From: Pseudomonadota bacterium
GTDB taxonomy: Bacteria > Myxococcota > Myxococcia > Myxococcales > Myxococcaceae
DNA: 64,000 nt
Direction of reading: 5' to 3'
Assembly (NCBI GenBank): GCA_023426545.1
Contig: JAFAAN010000099.1
Location: 13,491 to 77,490 of the forward strand
Part shown: positions 25,415 to 42,600 of the stretch, one piece after another
Numbering within the stretch: position 1 is the stretch's first letter
Layout of the letters: each line of letters begins with the position of its first letter
The notes under the pieces: model-generated
What the model was told of the DNA's origin: nothing
Database searches by the model: none
What the model saw: the letters and a program-made list of their open reading frames with translations, nothing else
Translations under genes and position numbers: made by a program

Positions 25415-25646
25415 CAAGATGCCTTTTCACCCCGTGGAGGGGGTGCGCCTCCGGGCGTTCCACCCCTGACACGAGCGTAACGCGCGGTCCCACTCCGCGG
25501 CGGGGTCCCGAAGGGGCAGCAGGGCTGTTGTGCCTGGGACCTTCGTCGGGGTGGGTGTGGAATGGCAGTCCTGCCCTCCAGGTTGACCATTTTGGCCCCC
25601 TGTCGGCGCGGCTCCTCCGCGCCCCGGGTGGCTCCGAGGGAGAGAC

Positions 25647-27710
<2,064 letters not shown>

Positions 27711-27732
27711 CCCCTAGAGAGAGGCGTGCGCC

Positions 27733-28842
27733 GTGACCTTGAAGATCCACCAGGACCACTCCCGCTTCAAACAGATCGTCCGGGGGAAGATCAAAGCCAA
27801 CCTGCGCAAGTACGTGCAGAAGGGCGAGATGATTGGAAAGAAGGGGAAGGACGCCATCTCCATCCCCATTCCCTTCATCGACATCCCCCGCTTCAAGTAC
27901 GGCCACAAGGAGCAGGGCGGCGTCGGGCAGGGGGATGGCGAGGTCGGCCAGCAGCTCGGCCCCGGCGCGGTGGAGCCCGGAGAGGGCAAGCAGGCCGGCC
28001 AGGGCGAGGGCGATCACGCCCTGGAGGTGGACGTCACGCTCGACGAGCTCGCCCAGATCCTGGGCGAGGAGCTGCAGCTGCCCAACATCGAGCGGCGGCA
28101 GAACGAGCGCATCGTCACCCAGAAGGTCCGCTACACCGGCATCAACACCACCGGCCCGGAGTCGCTGCGGCACTTCAAGCGGACCTTCAAGCAGGCCCTG
28201 CGGCGGCAGATTGCATCCGGCACGTATGACCCGGCGCGGCCCGTCATCGTCCCCACGCGGGAGGACCGGCGCTACCGCAGCTACAAGCTCCAGGACCTGC
28301 CGGAGACGAACGCGGTCATCATCTACATGATGGACGTGTCCGGCTCCATGGGGGACGAGCAGAAGGAGATCGTCCGCATCGAGAGCTTCTGGCTCGATAC
28401 GTGGCTGCGCCACCAGTACAAGGGCCTGGAGGCGCGCTACATCATCCACGACGCGGTGGCGCGCGAGGTGGACCGCGACACCTTCTTCCACACCCGCGAG
28501 TCCGGCGGGACGATGATCTCCAGCGCCTACAAGCTCTGCCGGGACATCATCCTGGCGGACTACCCGAAGAGCGCGTGGAACATCTACCCGTTCCACTTCA
28601 GCGACGGGGACAACTGGAGCGCGGACGACACGCGGCAGTGCATCGAGATGCTGCGCGACGACGTGCTCCCCAACGTCAACCAGTTCGCCTACGGCCAGGT
28701 GGAGTCCCCCTACGGCAGCGGGCAGTTCATCAAGGATTTGCGCGAAGCGGTGGGGGACTCGCCCAACGTCGCGCTGAGCGAAATCGCGGACAAGGACGCC
28801 ATCTACGCGTCCATCAAGGACTTCCTCGGCAAGGGCCGCTGA
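27733..28842 (+). CDS. YeaH/YhbH family protein (DUF444, von Willebrand A-like)
   Basis: 369 residues from a GTG start 22 bases after prkA. Family features are the N-terminal [20 protein letters not shown], the basic [21 protein letters not shown] segment, a Gly/Gln-rich linker and a C-terminal VWA-like domain whose metal site [12 protein letters not shown] starts near residue 200. The protein is always found beside PrkA and SpoVR and is thought to work with them in stress or sporulation signalling; the biochemical role is not established. Confidence 0.94.
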   Translation: MTLKIHQDHSRFKQIVRGKIKANLRKYVQKGEMIGKKGKDAISIPIPFIDIPRFKYGHKEQGGVGQGDGEVGQQLGPGAVEPGEGKQAGQGEGDHALEVDVTLDELAQILGEELQLPNIERRQNERIVTQKVRYTGINTTGPESLRHFKRTFKQALRRQIASGTYDPARPVIVPTREDRRYRSYKLQDLPETNAVIIYMMDVSGSMGDEQKEIVRIESFWLDTWLRHQYKGLEARYIIHDAVAREVDRDTFFHTRESGGTMISSAYKLCRDIILADYPKSAWNIYPFHFSDGDNWSADDTRQCIEMLRDDVLPNVNQFAYGQVESPYGSGQFIKDLREAVGDSPNVALSEIADKDAIYASIKDFLGKGR

Positions 28843-28878
28843 ACCTCAGCGTCCCTGTCCCACCGGAGCGACTGCCCG

Positions 28879-30372
28879 ATGCCCAAGAGCCTCCCCCCCC
28901 GCCTCGCCGCGCTCAGGGACGAAATCCATGGCTACGCCAAGGAGTTCGGCCTGGATTTCTTCGACACCATCTTCGAGATGGTGTCCTACGACGAGATGAA
29001 CATGGTGGCAGCCTACGGCGGCTTCCCCACCCGCTATCCCCACTGGCGCTGGGGCATGGAGTACGAGCAGCTCGCCAAGGGCTACGAGTACGGGCTGAGC
29101 AAGATCTACGAGCTCGTCATCAACAACGACCCCTGCTACGCCTACTTGATGGAGAGCAACCCGGAGGTGGACCAGAAGCTGGTCATGGCCCACGTCTACG
29201 GCCACTGCGACTTCTTCAAGAACAACTTCTCCTTCCGGCACACCAACCGCCGGATGATTGACGAGATGGCCAACCACGCCACGCGGGTGCGGCGCTGGGT
29301 GGACAAGATTGGCGTGGAGAAGGTCGAGGACTTCATCGACCGGACGCTGAGCCTGGAGAACCTCATCGACCAGCACGCGCCGCACATCCGGCGCAACCCG
29401 GACCCGAAGAAGGCCGAGGACGAGCTGAAGGCCAACGAGCGCGTGGGGGGCTTCAAGGTGGGCCGCGAGTACATGCGCGGCTACATCAACCCCTCCGAGT
29501 TCCTCGACTCCCAGCGCAAGAAGGTGGAGGACGAGAAGCAGCGCGCCAAGAAGTTCCCCGAGCGCCCGCAGCGCGACGTGCTGCTCTTCCTGCTGGAGGA
29601 GGCGCCGCTGGAGCCGTGGGAGGCGGACATCCTCGCCATTCTCCGCGACGAGGCCTACTACTTCGCCCCCCAGGGTCAGACGAAGATCATGAACGAGGGG
29701 TGGGCCAGCTACTGGCACTCCACCATCATGACGCGGCGGGCCCTCAAGGACGACGAGGTCATCGACTACGCGGACCACCACTCGGGCACCATGGGCACGC
29801 GGCCCGGCGCCATCAACCCGTACAAGCTGGGCATCGAGCTGTGGCGGGACATCGAGGAGCGGTGGAACAAGGGCCGCTTCGGCAAGGAGTGGGACGAGTG
29901 CGATGACTTGCGCGCGCGCCGCGCCTGGGACAAGAAGCTGGGCGCCGGCCGCGAGAAGATTTTCGAGGTCCGCAAGCACTACAACGACATCACCTTCATC
30001 GACACGTTCCTGACGCCCGAGTTCGCGATGGAGCAGAAGCTCTTCGTGTACGGCTTCAACGACAAGCGCAACTCGTGGGAGATCCTCGACCGCGAGTTCA
30101 AGAAGGTGAAGAACAAGCTCCTCCAGGGGCTCACCAACTTCGGCCAGCCCATCATCGAGGTGGTGGACGGCAACTTCGAGAACCGCAGCGAGCTCTTGCT
30201 GGCGCACCGGCACGACGGCCAGGACCTCAAGGGCGACTACGCGCGCGAGACGCTGCGCAACCTCCAGTCGCTGTGGCGGCGCCCCGTCAACATCCTCACC
30301 CGCTACGACAACAAGGGCACCCTGCTGCGCTTCGACGGGCAGAGCCACTCGGAGCGGAAGGTCGAGCTCTGA
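28879..30372 (+). CDS. spoVR: SpoVR family protein
   Basis: 497 residues. Signature segments are [18 protein letters not shown] near the N-terminus, [33 protein letters not shown] and [13 protein letters not shown]. The family is needed for spore cortex formation in Bacillus, and in Myxococcus xanthus SpoVR-family activity affects development. Here it ends the prkA-yeaH-spoVR operon, 36 bases after yeaH. The three genes therefore probably serve starvation-induced development. It is convergent with the aldo/keto reductase gene. Confidence 0.95.
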   Translation: MPKSLPPRLAALRDEIHGYAKEFGLDFFDTIFEMVSYDEMNMVAAYGGFPTRYPHWRWGMEYEQLAKGYEYGLSKIYELVINNDPCYAYLMESNPEVDQKLVMAHVYGHCDFFKNNFSFRHTNRRMIDEMANHATRVRRWVDKIGVEKVEDFIDRTLSLENLIDQHAPHIRRNPDPKKAEDELKANERVGGFKVGREYMRGYINPSEFLDSQRKKVEDEKQRAKKFPERPQRDVLLFLLEEAPLEPWEADILAILRDEAYYFAPQGQTKIMNEGWASYWHSTIMTRRALKDDEVIDYADHHSGTMGTRPGAINPYKLGIELWRDIEERWNKGRFGKEWDECDDLRARRAWDKKLGAGREKIFEVRKHYNDITFIDTFLTPEFAMEQKLFVYGFNDKRNSWEILDREFKKVKNKLLQGLTNFGQPIIEVVDGNFENRSELLLAHRHDGQDLKGDYARETLRNLQSLWRRPVNILTRYDNKGTLLRFDGQSHSERKVEL

Positions 30373-30399
30373 GCGGCCCGCCCTGCCCTGACCGGTGCG

Positions 30400-31386
<987 letters not shown>

Positions 31387-31589
31387 GTGCGCCTCCTCGG
31401 TTGGAATGCCGGGCGCGCGGGGTGCGACACCCAGCCACACCGAAAGGTGGCCAGCGTCGACCAGGGCCGCAGAGAGGCGCGGCCCGGAGGCCCGGCCGCA
31501 ATCCCAAGCAGCCAGGCAACCGGGCTTGGAGATTTCAGAGCCGTCCGCTGGGCGAGCGCCGGAGTGTCCACTAGACTCGGCGCCTCTCC

Positions 31590-32768
31590 ATGCGAATCGT
31601 CCCCCTGCTCTGCCTGGCCACCGCGCTGCTGGCCTCGACGTCCGAGGCCGCCGTCCGCTACGTCATCAAGAACCGCCGCATCGAGCCGAACCAGACGCTC
31701 GCGAAGGCGCTGCACGACGCGCAGCTCCCGGACGCGCAGGTGGCCGCGGTCATCTCCGCGCTGGAGGGCGTGTTCGACTTCCGCAAGTCACGCGTGGGGG
31801 ACCAGCTCCGGCTCGTCATGCGCGACGGCGAGCTGGACTTCTTCGACTACCGGCAGAGCATGGTGGACGAGTGGCAGGTGCGCCGCGACGGCGAGAAGTA
31901 CGTGGGCAGCAAGCGCGCCATCGAGGTGGAGAAGCAGGTCGCCGTCGTGTCGCTGGAGATCCAGTCGTCGCTGTACGAGGCGGCGGTGGCGGCGGGCGAG
32001 GACCCGGCCATCGGCATGGTGCTGGCGGACGTGTTCGCGTGGGACATCGACTTCTACCGGGACGTGCGCAAGGGCGACACGGCGCGCGCGCTGGTGGAGA
32101 AGTTCGTCTCCAAGGGCCGCCTGCTGCGCTACGGCGACGTGCTGGCGGCGACGTACGCGGGCGGCCTGGTGGGCGACAAGAAGGTGTTCCGCTACGTGCT
32201 CCCGGACGGACAGCCCAACTACTTCAACGAGGAGGGCGCCAGCGCGAAGAAGACCTTCCTCAAGACGCCCCTGAAGTACGCCCACGTCACCAGCCGCTTC
32301 GGCTCGCGCTTCCACCCGGTGCTCCAGTACCTCAAGGCCCACAACGGCGTGGACTACGGCACCCCCATTGGCACCCCGGTGTGGGCGGTGGCGGACGGCA
32401 CGGTGACGCATGCGGGCAACGCGGGCGCCGCGGGCAACATGGTGGTCATCCGCCACGCCAACGGCTTCGAGACGCAGTACATGCACCTGTCGCGCTTCGG
32501 TGAGGGCGTCCGCGCGGGCGCGCGCGTGCGGCAGAAGCAGGTCATCGCCTACTCCGGCAACACCGGCCGCTCCACCGGGCCGCACCTGCACTTCGGCCTG
32601 AAGCGCAACGGCCAGTACACCAACCCGCTCAACCAGCAGTACCCCCGCGCGGACCCGCTGCCCAAGCCGCTGCTGCCCGACTTCCTCGCCAAGGCGCAGG
32701 AGCTGACCGCGCAGATGGAGGCCGTGTCCGTGGCGGCCGTCGCCGGGCAGGCCCAGGCCATGCCCTGA
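31590..32768 (+). CDS. M23-family peptidoglycan endopeptidase
   Basis: 392 residues. The protein opens with a signal peptide ([20 protein letters not shown]). An OapA/LysM-like beta region covers about residues 22-215 and should hold the enzyme near peptidoglycan. The lysostaphin-type catalytic domain has its full zinc set: HNGVD (His251, Asp255), and HLHF (His332, His334). It therefore probably cleaves cross-links in the periplasm, as MepM does, rather than being a degenerate EnvC/NlpD-type activator. A disordered Ala/Gln tail ends it. Confidence 0.9.
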   Translation: MRIVPLLCLATALLASTSEAAVRYVIKNRRIEPNQTLAKALHDAQLPDAQVAAVISALEGVFDFRKSRVGDQLRLVMRDGELDFFDYRQSMVDEWQVRRDGEKYVGSKRAIEVEKQVAVVSLEIQSSLYEAAVAAGEDPAIGMVLADVFAWDIDFYRDVRKGDTARALVEKFVSKGRLLRYGDVLAATYAGGLVGDKKVFRYVLPDGQPNYFNEEGASAKKTFLKTPLKYAHVTSRFGSRFHPVLQYLKAHNGVDYGTPIGTPVWAVADGTVTHAGNAGAAGNMVVIRHANGFETQYMHLSRFGEGVRAGARVRQKQVIAYSGNTGRSTGPHLHFGLKRNGQYTNPLNQQYPRADPLPKPLLPDFLAKAQELTAQMEAVSVAAVAGQAQAMP

Positions 32769-32782
32769 GGCCGTGCGCGGTC

Positions 32783-33367
32783 CTACTCCCAGGTGATGAC
32801 GTAGTCGGCGCCCGTGACGCCGCGGGGCGTGCCCACCACCCGGCTCTTGCAGCCGATGACGCTCAGCGCCTCCTGCAGGACGCCCTCGTGGTACTGCACC
32901 GGCTGCATGTCGCCGTGGAAGGCCAGGCGCACCTGCTTGTCGCCCAGCACGGCGTACTCGCGCCGGCCGTAGTTCACCAACGTCGAGTAGGCGGTGGGCG
33001 CGTGGGAGAGGAGCCGCTTGGGGTCCCCCTTGCCGATGAGCCGGTTGAGCGTCTGCCCCACGGTGGACTGGAAGAAGTGCGAGACGGCCGCCGCGCCGCA
33101 GGCGCGCACCGCGTCCTCCATGGAGCCGTAGACGGGCGTGAGCGCCTCGGACGTGGTGTACAGCAGCCGCAGGGCATCCACGGCCGGGTACGAGAAGAAG
33201 TCCACCGGGGAGCGCTTGAAGAACGGCTCGCGCAGCCGCGTGGCCGCCTCCGCGCCGAGCTGCCTCTCCGTCAGGTTGAACACCGCGTTGAAGACGAGCC
33301 CACGCACCGTGTCGTTGGGCCGGATGACGGCCAGGCGTTGTTCGAAGTCGTTCTGCGGAAAGCCCAT
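32783..33367 (-). CDS. DUF2378 (TIGR02265) Myxococcus paralogous-family protein
   Basis: 194 residues. The pattern of RPNDTVRGLVFNAVFN, an alpha-helical middle, LLYTTSEAL, FFQSTVGQTLNRLIG and a C-terminal beta part with VNYGRREYAVLGDKQVRLAFHGD matches the family known almost only from Myxococcales and present in many paralogous copies. No signal peptide or membrane span is present. Its function is unknown. The gene is divergent from glycogen phosphorylase, with a 223-bp spacer. Confidence 0.8.
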   Translation of the reverse strand: MGFPQNDFEQRLAVIRPNDTVRGLVFNAVFNLTERQLGAEAATRLREPFFKRSPVDFFSYPAVDALRLLYTTSEALTPVYGSMEDAVRACGAAAVSHFFQSTVGQTLNRLIGKGDPKRLLSHAPTAYSTLVNYGRREYAVLGDKQVRLAFHGDMQPVQYHEGVLQEALSVIGCKSRVVGTPRGVTGADYVITWE

Positions 33368-33590
33368 GGCGGAGGGGCTTCTACATCAATCCGTCTCGGG
33401 GTTGGCGCGACATCCACCGGCAGGCAGTCCGCCGCCCTTCCAGGTGAGCTGTCCCGAGGGACGGTGGCGCGCTTTACCGGTGCGACGCAAGACACGGCTG
33501 CGATAGCCTGACGCACCGTCCGTACCCGGGAAACCCCGGGGCTCGCGGAACCCTGAACCCGCAGCATCCACGTCCTGAGATACCCGCGCC

Positions 33591-36098
<2,508 letters not shown>

Positions 36099-36372
36099 GC
36101 CCCGCGTCGTGGCGCCTCCCCTTCCGGTCCACGCGGGTTCGGGCCGGGAGGGCGCTGGCGGCAGGTGCGGGCCAGAGGCCGCGCCCAACGTACGCCACCG
36201 GACGGATGCTTCGTCCATCACCCATCGGCGGCCCCTGACCTGAAGGCTCATGCGTTTGACCCGAGGCGCGGCCCCACGGCCTGCTCCGGTATTGGACGTG
36301 GAGCGAGGCAGGATGCGAGGGAGGACGCTGGCCATCACCGGCTCCGGCCTGCCGCTCGAACATGGGGGCGAC

Positions 36373-37449
36373 ATGAGAGCGCGAGCGATTCGGTGGCTGG
36401 GCGTCAGCGCGGTCCTGCTGTGCCTTCTCGCGGGGGTCCGCCTCATGCTCTCGATTCCACCCGAGGTGCCCGCGGCCGCACACGGCCGCCTCCCCGCGCC
36501 CCCGAGCCCCACCGTCACTCCACCGCCACCGCCCGCGCCAGGCGCCGGCGCCCCGCCCACGGTGACGGTGAGCGCGGCGGCCCTGGCACCGTCGCCCCTG
36601 GACGCGGAGCAGGAGGTGCTGCGCCTCTCCCTGCTCGAACGCTTCGGCGCGCGCCTGCACGAGCCGTCCGTCCAGCTCCGGATGCTGGAGCAGCTCATCC
36701 GGTACTTCAGGGAGCGCTCGCCGGACCACTGGTTGGAGGCGCTCCAGGACTTCCTGCGGAAGGCCTTCCCCGGCCAGCACGAGGCGCTGAGGGCCCTGCT
36801 GCGCGACCGCATGGACTACGAGAAGTGGGTGAACGACAACGACGCGTACCTGCGCGGGCTCGACGGCACGCAGCGGCGGGCCGCCCTCCGGGACGCGCGC
36901 AGCCGGCTCTTCGGAAAGGAGACGGCGGAGCGGCTCTGGGCCTCCGAGCTGAAGCACCAGGCCATGGCGGACACGCTCCAGGCGCTGGAGGCGCTGCAAG
37001 GCGCGTCGCTCGCGGAGAAGCTGTCGACCTACAAGCAGCGCCTCGGAGAAATCTACGGGAGCGGCGCGCAGGCGCACCTCGCCCGGCATCCGCAGGAGAC
37101 GATGAGCCGCTTCCTCGAGCTGCCCTCCGTCCAGCGCGAGCTGACGGACATGCCCCCCTCCCAGCGGACCCGCAGCCTGCGGGCCGTGCGCAAGCAGATG
37201 GGATTGGGCGACGAGGCCCTCCAGCGCTGGGATGCGCTGGACCAGACACGCGATGCCCGCTGGGAAGCGGGCGCCCGGTACATGGCCGAGCGCGCGGCCC
37301 TGATGCAGACGCTCACCGGCGACGCGCTGGAGGCGCGCCTCCAGGAGCTGCGCGCCCGCTACTTCGGCGCGGAGGCGGACATCATCGCCCAGGAGGAGGC
37401 GAGCGGCCTCTTCCGCTTCACGCGCCCCCGGCAGTGGGGGCGCAACTGA
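36373..37449 (+). CDS. Lipase secretion chaperone (LifO)-like foldase
   Basis: 358 residues from ATG 36373, preceded by GGGGGCG; earlier in-frame codons only add a poor leader. An N-terminal membrane anchor (WLGVSAVLLCLLAGVRLML) and a Pro/Ala-rich linker precede an all-helical periplasmic body. Its paired features, LFGKETAERLWASE and FGAEADIIAQEEASGLFRF, together with ALQRWDALDQTRDARWEAG, follow the helical repeat pattern of lipase-specific foldases. Length (about 340) and topology also agree. The classic RxxFDY motif is not obvious; LRDRMDYEKW is the nearest candidate. No lipase gene is in the window. Confidence 0.5.
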   Translation: MRARAIRWLGVSAVLLCLLAGVRLMLSIPPEVPAAAHGRLPAPPSPTVTPPPPPAPGAGAPPTVTVSAAALAPSPLDAEQEVLRLSLLERFGARLHEPSVQLRMLEQLIRYFRERSPDHWLEALQDFLRKAFPGQHEALRALLRDRMDYEKWVNDNDAYLRGLDGTQRRAALRDARSRLFGKETAERLWASELKHQAMADTLQALEALQGASLAEKLSTYKQRLGEIYGSGAQAHLARHPQETMSRFLELPSVQRELTDMPPSQRTRSLRAVRKQMGLGDEALQRWDALDQTRDARWEAGARYMAERAALMQTLTGDALEARLQELRARYFGAEADIIAQEEASGLFRFTRPRQWGRN

Positions 37450-37464
37450 GGCGCGGCCGGGCCG

Positions 37465-39417
37465 TCACGCCGCCTGGTTCAGCCAGTCCTCATAGGCGCG
37501 GAAGTCGTAGTCCCGCCCCAGGAAGGCGTGGACCAGGCGGGCCGCGTCGTCCGAGCCTCCCGGCTCCAGCACCGCGCGCCGGTACGCCTGGGCGGGCTCG
37601 GGAGACAGCAGCCCCTTCTGCTGGAACACCGTGAACAGGTCCTTCGCGATGACCAGCGACCACATATACGTGTAGTAGTTGGACGAGTACCCGTCGAGGT
37701 GCCCGAAGGAGAGGTGGAAGTAGGTGCCCTCCACGTAGGGGAAGGCCGTGAACTTCCCCTGCAGCTCGCGCACGAGCGACACGGCCTCCACGCTCTCTGG
37801 ATCGCGCCGGTACAGCTCCAGGCTGAGCGCCGCGTAGAACATCTGCTGGCGCACCCACAGGCCCTTGCCGAACTCCTCCGCGCGCCGCATGCGCTCCACC
37901 ATGTCCGCGGGAATGGGCTCGTTCGTCTGGTAGTGGCGGGCGAACGTCTGGAGGCTGGCGGTGTCACGCGCCCACTCCTCCAGCATCTGCGACGGCGCCT
38001 CCACGAAGTCCCACTCCGTGCGCACCCCCGACACGCCCGCCCAGCGCGTGTGCCCACCGAAGATGTGGTGCAGCAGGTGGCCGAACTCGTGGAAGAAGGT
38101 CTCCACGTCGCTGTGCTGGAGCAGCGCAGGCTCCGCGCCCGGGCGCGGGAAGTTACAGACGAGCACCCCTTCCGGCAGCCGCCGGCCCGCCTTCCCGCTG
38201 GTCAGCGTGAACTGGGCCGCGTGCTTGTACTTGTCCTCGCGCGGGTGCATGTCCAGGTAGAAGCGCCCGCGCAGCGTGGTGCCTTCGTAGACGTCGTAGG
38301 CCTCCACGTCCGGGTGCCACACCGGCGCGTCCGCGACACGGCGGTAGGTGACACCGAACAGGCGCGCCGTCAGGTCGAGCACGCCCTGCTTCACGCGCGT
38401 GTACTCGTAATAGGGCCGCACCGCCTGGGAGTCGAAGGCGTACTGCTCCGCCTTCACGCGGTCCTCCAGGTACGCCTGGTCCCAGGAATTCACGCGCTCG
38501 GCGCCGGGCGCATCGCGGCGCTTGCGCTCCAGCAGCACGGCGTAGTCGCGCTCCATGCGCGCCCCGGAGGCGGCGGCAATCTTCTCGATGAAGTCCGAGG
38601 CGGCCCGCTCGTCGCGAATCATCTTGTCCTCGGTCGCGTAGGCCGCCCAGTTGCGGTAGCCCAGCAGCGTCGCCAGCTCGTTGCGGCGGGACACCATGCG
38701 CCGCAGCACGTCCGCGTTGGCGGGGTGGCCGCGCTGGCGGAAGGTGCGCCACAGCTGCTCGCGGGCGCTGGCATCGCGCGAGTACGTCATGAAGGGGACG
38801 ATGTCCGGGTAGTCCGTGGTGATGCGCACCTTGCCGTCCGCCCCCGGCGGGTGGGCCCGCACGTAGTCCTCCGGCAGTCCCTCCAGCGCGGAGGGCGGCA
38901 ACGCCTCCGTGCGCGTGTCCTGGCGGATGTTGCGGCTGAACTCCTGGCCGATGCGGACCAGCTCCTCCTGGAGCGCCTTCACGCGGGCGCGCGTGGCGTC
39001 GTCCCGGTCCACGCCGGCGCGGCGGAACTCGCGCAGCACCTTCTCCATCCACTTGTGCGTGGCGGCGTCCTCGCCGGACAGGTCCAGCGCGGCGAGCACG
39101 TCGTAGACGCCCCGGTCCATGCGGATGTCGTTGCTGAGCGTCTCCAGGGCCTGCTCGGCGGACTCGGCGGCGTCACGCATGGCGGCGTCGGGGTGCGCGT
39201 GGCGGGCCACGCTGGCCCGGGCCCCCGCGTCATCGAGCGCGGCCGTCGCCTCGTCGTAGAGCTCCAGCACCTCGCGCGTGACGTAGGGGGGCCGGAGGGC
39301 CTTGAGGCGGGCGATTCCCTCGCGGGCGGCGGCCATGGCCTCCTCGGCGGCGCGTGTGAATTCGGCCGGCGGGCAGGTAACGAGGCGGGCGGCGTCGGGA
39401 ACTTGGCTCTCTGACAC
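37465..39417 (-). CDS. M3-family (thimet/oligopeptidase F-like) metallopeptidase
   Basis: 650 residues. A GTG start at 39417 is preferred: AGGAG lies six bases upstream, while the longer frame from 39528 begins with an unlikely Cys/Pro-rich stretch. The zinc motif HEFGH lies at residues 443-447 within FFHEFGHLLHHIFGG, with the third ligand expected in the VEAPSQMLEEW segment (conserved Glu). Family blocks such as LDMHPREDKYKHAAQF are visible. It is cytoplasmic and degrades short peptides in amino-acid recycling. It is convergent with the foldase-like gene. Confidence 0.92.
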   Translation of the reverse strand: MSESQVPDAARLVTCPPAEFTRAAEEAMAAAREGIARLKALRPPYVTREVLELYDEATAALDDAGARASVARHAHPDAAMRDAAESAEQALETLSNDIRMDRGVYDVLAALDLSGEDAATHKWMEKVLREFRRAGVDRDDATRARVKALQEELVRIGQEFSRNIRQDTRTEALPPSALEGLPEDYVRAHPPGADGKVRITTDYPDIVPFMTYSRDASAREQLWRTFRQRGHPANADVLRRMVSRRNELATLLGYRNWAAYATEDKMIRDERAASDFIEKIAAASGARMERDYAVLLERKRRDAPGAERVNSWDQAYLEDRVKAEQYAFDSQAVRPYYEYTRVKQGVLDLTARLFGVTYRRVADAPVWHPDVEAYDVYEGTTLRGRFYLDMHPREDKYKHAAQFTLTSGKAGRRLPEGVLVCNFPRPGAEPALLQHSDVETFFHEFGHLLHHIFGGHTRWAGVSGVRTEWDFVEAPSQMLEEWARDTASLQTFARHYQTNEPIPADMVERMRRAEEFGKGLWVRQQMFYAALSLELYRRDPESVEAVSLVRELQGKFTAFPYVEGTYFHLSFGHLDGYSSNYYTYMWSLVIAKDLFTVFQQKGLLSPEPAQAYRRAVLEPGGSDDAARLVHAFLGRDYDFRAYEDWLNQAA

Positions 39418-39605
39418 AGTCTGCTCCTGGGCGTGGTGACGGCGGGGATACGGAGGCAAAGGTAATGCGCCGGCCGCTCGGGAGCAGCAGGGATTGGCGG
39501 CGGACATGACAGAGGCCGCCCGGCGCATGCACGCCAGGGCGGCCTCCGTGAGAATCGCGGCATCAGGGGTGGCGGCTACGGCTGTCCGGCCGGGCCCCGC
39601 GAGCC

Positions 39606-42600
39606 CTACGGCGAACGGCTGGAGCGCTCCACGAGGTCCGCGGCGGCGTCGCCCGCACTGGAGCCATTCCCGGTGGGCCCTCCGGCGCTCGGCTCGCCGA
39701 CGATGATGGGGTTGGCCGCGGCCGGCGGAGGCGTCGCCGGACCGGTGATTTCCACGCCGCAGGACGCGTTGGCCGCGCCTGGCGTCCCCCGCCCGCCCCC
39801 GGGGAGCGGCGCGTCCGAGTCACACCAGGCCCAGGCGTGCTGACTGGCCCGGGTGCCCACCACCGCGGACGACAGGTTCATGGAGCGCCCCGTCGTCTGG
39901 GGGAAGGACGCCGAGTACGTCAGCGCGTCCACCACGACGTCCCCCATCTCAACGGAGAGGTTCCCCGAGTGCCCGAGCGCGAAGGGCGTGCCGCCGTACT
40001 CGTACTGCGCCTCCACGCCGCCATTCGTCGCTGGATTCGCGTTGCTCGCGGCGACGAAGGTCCCTCGGCCCCGGACGATGAGCGGCCGGTCGCCCGGAGT
40101 GAGCACGCTGAAGTCCGACACACCGCCCACGCCGTTGTCGAAGCGGATGCGCAGGTTCGCGATGTCCCGCAGGCCATCGACGGTGCTGGTCAGCTCCAGG
40201 TACTCGGTGGTGTTCGCGTCGGGGCGGTGCATCAGCTCGCTGATGACGAGCTCGCCCGCCACGGGCGCCGGGGCCGTGTCACAGACGCCCTCGAAGCAGA
40301 CGCCATCCGGACCCGGGCACATCTCGGTGGTGGGCGTGTACTGGCACTCCGCCCCGCCCATTGTCACCACGCACGCCTCCGCGTACGTCACGCGCTGCAC
40401 ACCATCAGGGTCGCACTCCGCCGCGCGAGGCCCGCAGACGATGTCGCCACACGGGCCCGGCACCTCGATGGAGGTGAAGGACACCGTGCTGCCATTGCCC
40501 GCCGCGTCGAAGACCCGGACTCCGAAGTACCACGTCGTCGCCTGCGCCGGCGGCAGGGGCTGGATGACCTCCTCTTGCAGCCCCGGCGCCCGAGGCGTGC
40601 TGGTGGGCACCTCGAGCGCGAACTCGAAGCTCTGGGCATCGAGCGGCTCGTCGCTGTAGCGAAGCTCATAGCGGGCGGCGGTCCCCAGGACACCATCATC
40701 CCCGGTCGCCACCCAGGTCAGCCGCACCGTGGAGGTGTCCACCAGGCTGGCGCTCAGCATGACCGGATCGGGTGCCACATCATCGGTGATGGTGACCAGC
40801 GCCTCCGCTTGAATCAGCGACGGATTCGCCGTGGTCGCGACCAGGTAGAAGTCTCCCTCCTGGTCCACGGTCAGGTCGGTGAAGACGGCCACGCCGTCGA
40901 CCGGCGCCACCGTCAACGTGCCACCCAGGCTCACTCCGGATGCATTCTCCAGGTGGAGCCTCACCGAGGGCGAGGTGACGCTCGCCGTGTTGCCGAACGC
41001 ATCCTGCAGGGCCACGCGGGTCTCCGCCAGTGGCTGCCGCACGGTGCCCGTCTCCGGCGCCGCGAGGAAGGCGAGCCGCACCGGCGCCGCCGCGTTCACG
41101 GTGATTTCCTCCGTAACGGGCTCCTCGACGTCGGAGGCCCCGAACGTCACCGTCTGCACACCCGCAGTCTGGAAGGCGATACCGAACACATGAACGCCCA
41201 GGTCCACCTCCGTGTACGTGTGCGCGCTCAAGGGCTCCGCCTCCGCGTCGGAGGACGAGGGCGTCACCGTCCCCGCATAATCCGTCAGCACGTTTCCGAA
41301 AGAGTCCCGCGCGGAGACCGTGAAGGTCTGGGTCACGCCCGCGACGATGGCCTCCGTCGGCAGCTCCAGGTGCAACGCGGACAGCGCTCCGGGCCGCACC
41401 GTCACCGTGCCCACCGCCGTCAGCGTGGGCTGCGCCGTATCACTGACCACGAGCTGCCGCGCGCCCGCGGCGGCGAACCTCACGTTGAAGAGGTGATGAC
41501 CACCGTCCTCCTCGCGGAACGTGTAGTCCTCCGGCACGGTGGCCTGCGTGTCGTCCGGGACCTCGAAGCGCACGGTGCCCCGGTAGCCGGTGGCGAGATT
41601 GCCGAACGCGTCATGCAGGGAGACGGTCGCCCCCACCGGAGAACCCGCGGCGGCCGTCGCCGTGGACAGGTCCAGCCGCAGCGCCGTCGCGGGACCTGCC
41701 ACAACCTCGGTGCTCACCGTGCCCGTCAACTGCGTGTTGCCCACGTCGCGCACCGTCAGCGTGCGTGTGCCCGCGGTCATGAGCGTCACGACGAACGGGT
41801 GCTGCCCCGCATCCCCGGCAACGAAGGTGTACTCGCCAGGCAGCAGGGCCTCGTCGTCGTCGGACTCGAAGCGGACGGTGCCCGTGTAGCCTGTGACGAC
41901 GTTGCTATACGTGTCTCGCGCGGTGACGGTGAAATGCTGCTCGTCGCCCGCCACGACCTCGGCGGGCAGTACGCTCAGCTCCAGCGACGCGGCGGCCCCC
42001 GTGCTCACCTCCACCGCGAGCTCCCCCGTCAGGTCCGACTGGACCCGGTCCGTCACGGTGATGCGCTGCGTCCCCGCGGTCTGGAGCTTCACGCCGTTGA
42101 AGACCTTGTGGCCCGCGTCCCCTGCCGTGAACGTGTAATCGTCGGGCAGTGTCGCCCTGAGGTCGGTCGACGTGAAGCCCACCGAGCCCGTGTAGGCCGT
42201 GACCACGTTGTCGAACGCGTCATGGACGGTCACCTCCAGGCTCCCCTCGACGCCAGCGGCCACCGGCCCGCTCAGCCCGGTGAGCCCCAGGCGCGCGGGC
42301 TCCGCGTGCGTGATGACGAACGGGTTGCTCTGCACCGGCGGGATGCTCGCCACGGTCGCGGTGAACCGGTGCGTGCCCGCCTTCTTCACCACCAGCCCGG
42401 AGAAGACGGCCACACCACCGGCAGCGGCGACCTGGACGCGCTCGAAGCCGTCCTCACCCTCCACCTCGAGCGTGACGGGAGACGTCGCCGTGGTGACGAC
42501 GTCTCCGTTCAGATCCAGCAGCGACACATGGACGTCCGGCAGTCCCGCTCCCGCCACCCCGTCCTGGGGCTGCTGGGTGAAGGCGAGCTGCGACACGCCC

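Larger units (their letters stand above)
24617..25646. other. 1-kb intergenic region without a clear gene
   Basis: It lies between the divergent glycosyltransferase and prkA genes. The frame of the glycosyltransferase stays open upstream to about 25000 and reads protein-like (ALLDAGARYRDGCFGWRK, VVSPEVETVLGTGAG), possibly a decayed gene fragment, but no convincing start or family is seen. An 18-bp perfect palindrome lies at 25051-25068. Nearer prkA are TATAAT at 25409-25414 and a 6-bp hairpin at 25428-25445. No tRNA or insertion sequence is recognisable. Confidence 0.6.

Noticed and set aside
25583..25588. TTGACC as a -35 box for prkA
   Set aside because: No -10-like hexamer lies 16-18 bases downstream; that stretch is GC-rich.
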